Below, piece by piece: positions 5,968 to 8,882 of a DNA stretch of 8,882 nt (its first letter is position 1; each line of letters opens with the position of its first letter). The notes below the pieces were generated by a model. That model ran no database searches, was not told where the DNA came from, and saw only the letters and a list, made by a program, of their open reading frames with translations. This DNA is from Actinomycetota bacterium (GTDB lineage Bacteria > Actinomycetota > Aquicultoria > Aquicultorales > Aquicultoraceae): NCBI GenBank assembly GCA_030017355.1, contig JASEIR010000101.1, positions 1 to 8,882 on the forward strand, read 5' to 3'. The position numbers and the translations under genes are program-made.

Positions 5968-7557
5968 CTATGGTGTTGGCGCCACCGTATCCAGGAATAT
6001 ATCATCACTGTAAACAAACGATTCATTGCCGGCTAAATCCCTAAATTTAATATAGGCTATTTTTATGCCATCGCCCGGAGTAAGCTCCCAGCTTCTTGAT
6101 GTAGCGTAAGCCTCCCATGTAGCACCGCTAAAGTCATAGTTATTTGAAATCATCATCTCAACGACGCCAGTACCTGGTTCTGGGTCATACGCTGAGATAC
6201 TAAGCGAAACTGTTGTTGTATTTGTTGCGTATTCACGGTCGTTGATTATGAAAGCATTTAAGCTTGACCCAACCGGTCTCTTTGTATCTAAGAATATTTC
6301 ATCTGAATAAACTGGCGATATATTCCCAGCCCTATCCATAAACTGAATGTAGACTGTGGTTGTCCCTTCTGTCGAATCTAGCTTCCACCGTTTGGTTGCA
6401 GAGAATATCTTCCATCCTGTTCCGTCGCTAAAGTCTGAATGGTTTGAAATTCTCATGAAGCGCACGCCAGAAGCAGGTTCTGTATCATTAGCCGAGATTG
6501 AAAGTGTTACCCATCTTGATCTGGTGCACTCGCTTCCACCTTCAATTAAGACACTCCCTGTAGGGCCTACAGTATCCAGAATGATACTATCTTTATATAC
6601 CAGTGATTCATTACCAGCACCGTCTTTAAATTGTATATATACAGTCTGCGTTCCCTCTGATGAATTTAGAACCCAATCATTATAGCTAGTCGCATAAGCT
6701 ATCCATCCAGTTCCACCGCTTAGGTCGGGGTTGTTTGATATTCGCATCTGAGATACACCGGTGCCTGGTGCAAGGTCAAAAGCCGATATACTAAGGGTAA
6801 CTGTTGTGTCATTTGTTGCGTAAGCATTATTGTCTATTCTTATGGCACCACCCAACTGGGCACTTTGTCCTACTGGCCTTTTTGTGTCAAGAAATATTTG
6901 ATCGCTATATGTTGATGTATTTCCGGCATTATCTTCAAACTTGATATAAACAGTCGTTGTACCTTCTGCAATATCAAGCTTCCAGGCTTTTGTTGTGCTG
7001 TAGCTGTACCACCTTCCTCCATAAAACGATGGATAGTTGGATATCATCATCCTTTTTATGCCGGAGCCTGGGTCTGGATCATACGCTGAAACGGTAAGAG
7101 TCACGCTTCTTGATCTTGTTATCTCTGCGCCATCATTTATTAAAAAGGTCGTTGCGGTAGGACTATTAGTATCAAGGAAGATGCTGTCTGAATAAACTGA
7201 TGATAAGTTTCCTGCCCTATCTTTAAACTGTATATAAACTGTTCTTGTTCCTTCTATGCTCTGAAGTGTCCAAGGTCTGCTAGTTGCATAAGCTATCCAC
7301 CCAGTCCCACCGCTTAGGTCGGGGTTGTTTGATATTCGCATCTGAGATACACCAGAGCCCGGAGGCGGATCTGTTGCTGATATAGCAAGCGTTACAGATG
7401 GTGATGCTGTATATGCAGCGCCACTGTTAATTACTATTGCTCCAGTCAGCGCATTAGCTGCTGAGCCAAAACATAAAAGTATTGTAACCACCATTAGCAT
7501 GAGGACAAACTTATAGCGTCCCAATAAATGAATTCCTTGAGATTGGCCTCTTCTCAT
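5968..7557 (-). CDS. Secreted protein of five tandem Ig-like repeats
   Basis: I recognise the fold type but not a specific protein. The 529-residue product starts with a signal peptide: basic residues, a hydrophobic core (about 17-31) and an ANA-type cleavage site after residue 36. The rest is five Ig-like repeats of about 97-103 residues (about 37-134, 135-230, 231-333, 334-431, 432-529). Each runs VTL.ISA.D...GSGV..M.ISN, then GT.TVYI.F.D.AGN.S..YSD.I.LDT..P. Repeats 1/3/5 and 2/4 resemble each other most, giving an A-B-A-B-A order. No enzyme domain, LPXTG, SLH, cysteine cluster or second membrane segment is seen, so it is probably released or held by the wall non-covalently. It ends (VAPTP) exactly at a repeat border. 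Start at 7557 follows AGGAGG with 5-base spacing. It lies against the operon direction; adhesion or surface-layer roles are guesses. Confidence 0.85.
   Translation of the reverse strand: MRRGQSQGIHLLGRYKFVLMLMVVTILLCFGSAANALTGAIVINSGAAYTASPSVTLAISATDPPPGSGVSQMRISNNPDLSGGTGWIAYATSRPWTLQSIEGTRTVYIQFKDRAGNLSSVYSDSIFLDTNSPTATTFLINDGAEITRSRSVTLTVSAYDPDPGSGIKRMMISNYPSFYGGRWYSYSTTKAWKLDIAEGTTTVYIKFEDNAGNTSTYSDQIFLDTKRPVGQSAQLGGAIRIDNNAYATNDTTVTLSISAFDLAPGTGVSQMRISNNPDLSGGTGWIAYATSYNDWVLNSSEGTQTVYIQFKDGAGNESLVYKDSIILDTVGPTGSVLIEGGSECTRSRWVTLSISANDTEPASGVRFMRISNHSDFSDGTGWKIFSATKRWKLDSTEGTTTVYIQFMDRAGNISPVYSDEIFLDTKRPVGSSLNAFIINDREYATNTTTVSLSISAYDPEPGTGVVEMMISNNYDFSGATWEAYATSRSWELTPGDGIKIAYIKFRDLAGNESFVYSDDIFLDTVAPTP
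6685..6759 (-). repeat. Near-identical 75-bp patch, copy in Ig repeat 3
   Basis: This segment codes residues 267-291 of the Ig-repeat protein. It matches 7279-7353 at 72 of 75 positions, including an unbroken 47-base match (6713-6759), while the flanking repeat DNA is much more divergent. The three differences (6691, 6706, 6712) leave all 25 encoded residues unchanged. Confidence 0.9.
7279..7353 (-). repeat. Near-identical 75-bp patch, copy in Ig repeat 1
   Basis: Partner of 6685-6759, coding residues 69-93. The two copies are 594 bases (198 codons, two repeat units) apart, so homologous pairing joins repeat 1 with repeat 3 and not adjacent units. Confidence 0.9.
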
Positions 7558-7716
7558 CGCATCCTCCTAAAAACCCTTTATTTACCTTTTATATCGAGTT
7601 TACTTGCAAGTATCTGTCTATCGCATCAATATAGCTTATCCTGTATTTTAATTAGGGTGGGTTAAGTGCTACGTTGTTTTGATTGGTGAAGATTTGGAAG
7701 GGTGATTTATCGCATC
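7556..7716 (-). repeat. Three spaced GATGCGAT octamers 5' of the Ig-repeat gene
   Basis: The octamer GATGCGAT occurs on the - strand at 7709-7716, 7620-7627 and 7556-7563; the last overlaps the start codon. In each copy the ATG is followed by CGA and then a stop (TAA, TAG and TGA respectively). It may be a regulator binding site or chance; only the exact recurrence is observed. Confidence 0.4.
7601..7612. promoter_or_regulatory. 12-base palindrome upstream of the Ig-repeat gene
   Basis: TACTTGCAAGTA is perfectly self-complementary and lies about 45 bases before the start codon of the - strand gene, between loose -35-like (TAGACA) and -10-like (GATATA) matches 19 bases apart. An operator in a promoter is possible; the promoter itself is poorly supported. 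Confidence 0.3.
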
Positions 7717-7740
7717 CCCCTTAAGATTTTTAGCAAAATA

Positions 7741-7857
7741 CTACATCTTTCCATAAATTAACACTGAAAACGCAAAAAGTGCAATGGCTAGAATGGCAAG
7801 ATATTACCATATTCTAGTAATCGCTCAAAGAGGAATGAAAGCCAATGGTGCTATGGC
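7741..7857 (-). pseudogene. Possible decayed C-terminal fragment of a membrane protein
   Basis: Reading the - strand in the frame that ends at the TAG of 7741-7743 gives a hydrophobic, helix-like stretch YLAILAIALFAFSVLIYGKM (7803-7744). In the same frame just upstream come AITRIW and AIAPLAFIPL, separated by TAA (7804-7806) and TGA (7825-7827), with another TAA at 7858-7860. No start codon serves the hydrophobic segment, so it is not a functional small gene as it stands. The pattern fits a membrane-protein C-terminus broken by point mutations. T-rich strands tend to encode hydrophobic residues by chance, so confidence is low. No family is assigned. Confidence 0.3.
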
Positions 7858-7872
7858 TTAAATATCTTTATA

Positions 7873-7901
7873 TTGATAAAATGTTTTCAACCAAATATCA
7901 T
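7873..7901 (+). promoter_or_regulatory. Sigma-70-type promoter for dapB
   Basis: TTGATA (7873-7878) and TATCAT (7896-7901) each match five of six consensus positions and have the ideal 17-base spacing. The start point would be near 7908, giving a leader of about 90 bases. It is the best promoter match noticed in the window, and it makes dapB independent of the upstream operon, from which it is cut off by the opposing gene. Confidence 0.65.
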
Positions 7902-7932
7902 TAGCTTTTCGGTGCGATTGATTTATATACGC

Positions 7933-7992
7933 GGCTTGATGTTGGTTTTAGAAAGCTCAAATTATTTTAAGCTTTTAATATAAGCCTGGAGG
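7933..7992 (+). promoter_or_regulatory. dapB leader stem reaching the ribosome binding site
   Basis: GGCTT (7933-7937) can pair with AAGCC (7982-7986), which is followed after one base by the ribosome binding site GGAGG (7988-7992). Inside, AAAGCT (7952-7957) pairs with AGCTTT (7970-7975). The stems are short and A/T-rich. The conserved lysine riboswitch elements are not recognisable, and the space is too short for that aptamer. Modulation of initiation is only a possibility. Confidence 0.3.
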
Positions 7993-7998
7993 TAGCAA

Positions 7999-8784
7999 AT
8001 GATAAAGGTTATTGTTACAGGCGCCGCTGGTAAAATGGGCAAAGAGGTCTGTAAAACTATCTTAGATGACCCAGAAACTGAATTACATGGAGCTGTTGAT
8101 ACTGAAGAAGTAGGCACAGATATTGGAGACCTCTTGGGTAGAAAGCCAGTTGGCGTGCGCATAACAAGCTTAGAAAAAGCCATCTCGCGCAAAGGCGCAA
8201 ACGTGATGGTTGATTTCACGCACGCTGCAGCAGCTATGGATAACATAAAGGCCGCAGTGGAGCGTGGAATCCATCTTGTTATAGGCACCACAGGTCTTAC
8301 CGAAGATAATATCAATGAAATTCGAAAGCTTTGCTCAGACAAGGGTGTAAATGCAATCATAGCACCGAATTTTGCGATTGGTGCTGTCCTTATGATGAAA
8401 TTTGCTGAGCTGGCTGCCAGATACATGAACCGGGCTGAAATAATCGAGCTTCATCATGATCAAAAAAGGGATGCCCCTTCGGGAACCGCCATGCAAACTG
8501 CCAAACTTATTGCGCCTAAAATAAAGGCTCCTAAAGTCGAATCAAGCGAAATACTGAATGGAGCGCTTGGAGGCGTATACGAAAACGTGCACGTTCACAG
8601 CATAAGGCTACCTGGATTTGTTGCGCATCAAGAAGTAATATTTGGCGGGGTAGGGCAAGTCTTGACTATAAGACATGATTCGATAGACCGCACGTCTTTT
8701 ATGCCGGGTGTTCTTATGGCAGTCAAAGCGGTTTCTGAGCGGCCAGGCGTTACAGTCGGCTTGGACAAAATAATGGATTTATAA
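7999..8784 (+). CDS. dapB: 4-hydroxy-tetrahydrodipicolinate reductase DapB
   Basis: DapB reduces 4-hydroxy-tetrahydrodipicolinate to tetrahydrodipicolinate with NAD(P)H in the diaminopimelate/lysine pathway, feeding peptidoglycan and protein synthesis. The 261-residue product has normal length. The Rossmann nucleotide loop is GAAGKMG (8-14) and the conserved GTTG is at 96-99. The DapB signature ELHHDQKRDAPSGTA is at 150-164, where H152 and K156 align with the catalytic His159 and Lys163 of the E. coli enzyme and SGTA contacts the substrate. The ATG is set by GGAGG six bases upstream. In related genomes dapB stands near the pnp-M16 cluster, which supports an originally continuous cluster now split by the Ig-repeat gene. 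The following gene (often dapA) is beyond the window. Confidence 0.97.
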   Translation: MIKVIVTGAAGKMGKEVCKTILDDPETELHGAVDTEEVGTDIGDLLGRKPVGVRITSLEKAISRKGANVMVDFTHAAAAMDNIKAAVERGIHLVIGTTGLTEDNINEIRKLCSDKGVNAIIAPNFAIGAVLMMKFAELAARYMNRAEIIELHHDQKRDAPSGTAMQTAKLIAPKIKAPKVESSEILNGALGGVYENVHVHSIRLPGFVAHQEVIFGGVGQVLTIRHDSIDRTSFMPGVLMAVKAVSERPGVTVGLDKIMDL

Positions 8785-8822
8785 TTATATGTAGCGGTGT
8801 TACATTAAGCATGAGATTTAAT

Positions 8823-8882
8823 GAATTAAAATTCAGGGATTTTGCAATTCGTTGTCTTTTGCTGTTAGAAAATGTCATCCCG
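8823..8882. repeat. Partial inverted copy of the window-start repeat
   Basis: GAATTAAAATTC followed by GGGATTTTGCA (8823-8846), and TGTCATCCCG (8873-8882) at the very end, match in order the reverse complement of 48-79 and 28-37 (GGGAATGACA). The A/T block lacks eight bases relative to the first copy, and the spacer between blocks is longer (26 against 10 bases). The element runs off the window, so its hairpin half cannot be seen. Confidence 0.45.

Larger units (their letters stand above)
7558..7998. other. Gene-free region between divergent Ig-repeat gene and dapB
   Basis: No intact gene is seen in these 441 bases. From left to right it holds the ribosome binding site of the Ig-repeat gene (7563-7568, - strand), a 12-base palindrome (7601-7612), three spaced GATGCGAT octamers reaching into the gene start, and a possible decayed coding fragment on the - strand (7741-7857). 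Two small hairpins lie in or next to that fragment (7788-7817, CTAGAA/TTCTAG plus TGG/CCA; 7839-7859, AAGCCA/TGGCTT). The dapB promoter (7873-7901) and leader follow. No known riboswitch could be recognised. Confidence 0.6.

Noticed and set aside
6356..6685. 109-codon open frame on + strand inside the Ig-repeat gene
   Set aside because: It is an opposite-strand shadow of the repeat coding sequence without start signals or recognisable motifs.
7653..7663. AGGGTGGGTTA resembling a T-box motif upstream of dapB
   Set aside because: The conserved T-box continuation (ACCGCG type), specifier stem and terminator/antiterminator pair are absent, and the dapB promoter lies downstream of it.
7765..7817. 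ACGCAA...ATGGCAAG...TTACCAT resembling parts of a cyclic di-GMP (GEMM) riboswitch
   Set aside because: The order and spacing of the conserved blocks and the two paired arms do not fit, and the stretch lies before the dapB promoter; likely chance similarity.
7741..7920. Recoded gene using TGA or TAA as sense codons
   Set aside because: The frame has both TGA and TAA interruptions, no start signal, and all intact genes here end normally at TAA or TAG; decay is simpler.
7908..7998. Lysine riboswitch expected before a dap gene
   Set aside because: The leader of about 90 bases is too short for the five-helix aptamer, and none of its conserved internal-loop sequences is seen.
7962..8426. 154-codon open frame antisense to dapB
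   Set aside because: It lies wholly or largely within the well-supported dapB gene and its leader, has no family motif or convincing ribosome binding site, and is the kind of shadow frame coding DNA produces.
1..8882. CRISPR array, tRNA, rRNA, transposase or defence genes
   Set aside because: I found no regularly spaced direct repeats, cloverleaf or rRNA-like segment, and no open frame with such motifs.

Overview
The window is roughly 40% GC by eye. Most of it is a conserved information-processing cluster on the + strand: truB (tRNA pseudouridine-55 synthase), ribF (riboflavin kinase/FAD synthetase), rpsO (ribosomal protein S15), pnp (polynucleotide phosphorylase) and an M16 zinc peptidase. 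After a 2.1 kb interruption comes dapB (dihydrodipicolinate reductase). The order truB-ribF-rpsO-pnp-M16 followed by dap genes is typical of Gram-positive type bacteria (Bacillota and Actinomycetota). The M16-dapB association and the moderate GC would suit a deep, low-GC actinobacterial or clostridial-type lineage. This placement is inference; no taxonomic marker was searched.

Region by region: positions 1-81 are a short interspersed repeat that runs right up to the truB start codon. truB and ribF (82-1954) are closely spaced. The 124-base ribF-rpsO gap holds a structured rpsO leader with four interleaved, mutually complementary GTTTAC/GTAAAC segments and a strong Shine-Dalgarno site. The 106-base rpsO-pnp gap holds a long two-part stem in the position of the RNase III/PNPase control hairpin known from E. 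coli. The M16 gene starts 1 base after pnp. A 12-bp hairpin (5921-5947) then separates it from a convergent gene (5968-7557, - strand) for a secreted protein made almost wholly of five Ig-like repeats in an A-B-A-B-A pattern. The 441 bases from 7558 to 7998 carry no intact gene. They hold the repeat-protein gene's 5' region (three copies of GATGCGAT, one palindrome), a possible decayed membrane-protein fragment, and a good promoter (TTGATA-17-TATCAT) for dapB. After dapB the window ends in what looks like an inverted partial copy of the repeat found at the start.

Functionally, TruB, S15 and PNPase serve tRNA modification, ribosome assembly and RNA turnover, RibF makes FMN and FAD, and DapB belongs to lysine/diaminopimelate synthesis. 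The Ig-repeat gene is the accessory element: it runs against the operon and parts the M16 gene from dapB, which has its own promoter. I found no CRISPR array, tRNA, rRNA, transposase or clear defence or secretion system. The most promising unexplained signals are regulatory (the rpsO leader and the rpsO-pnp stem) and evolutionary (the Ig super-repeat, the flanking repeats and the gene remnant); I do not see an unmistakable new multi-gene system.
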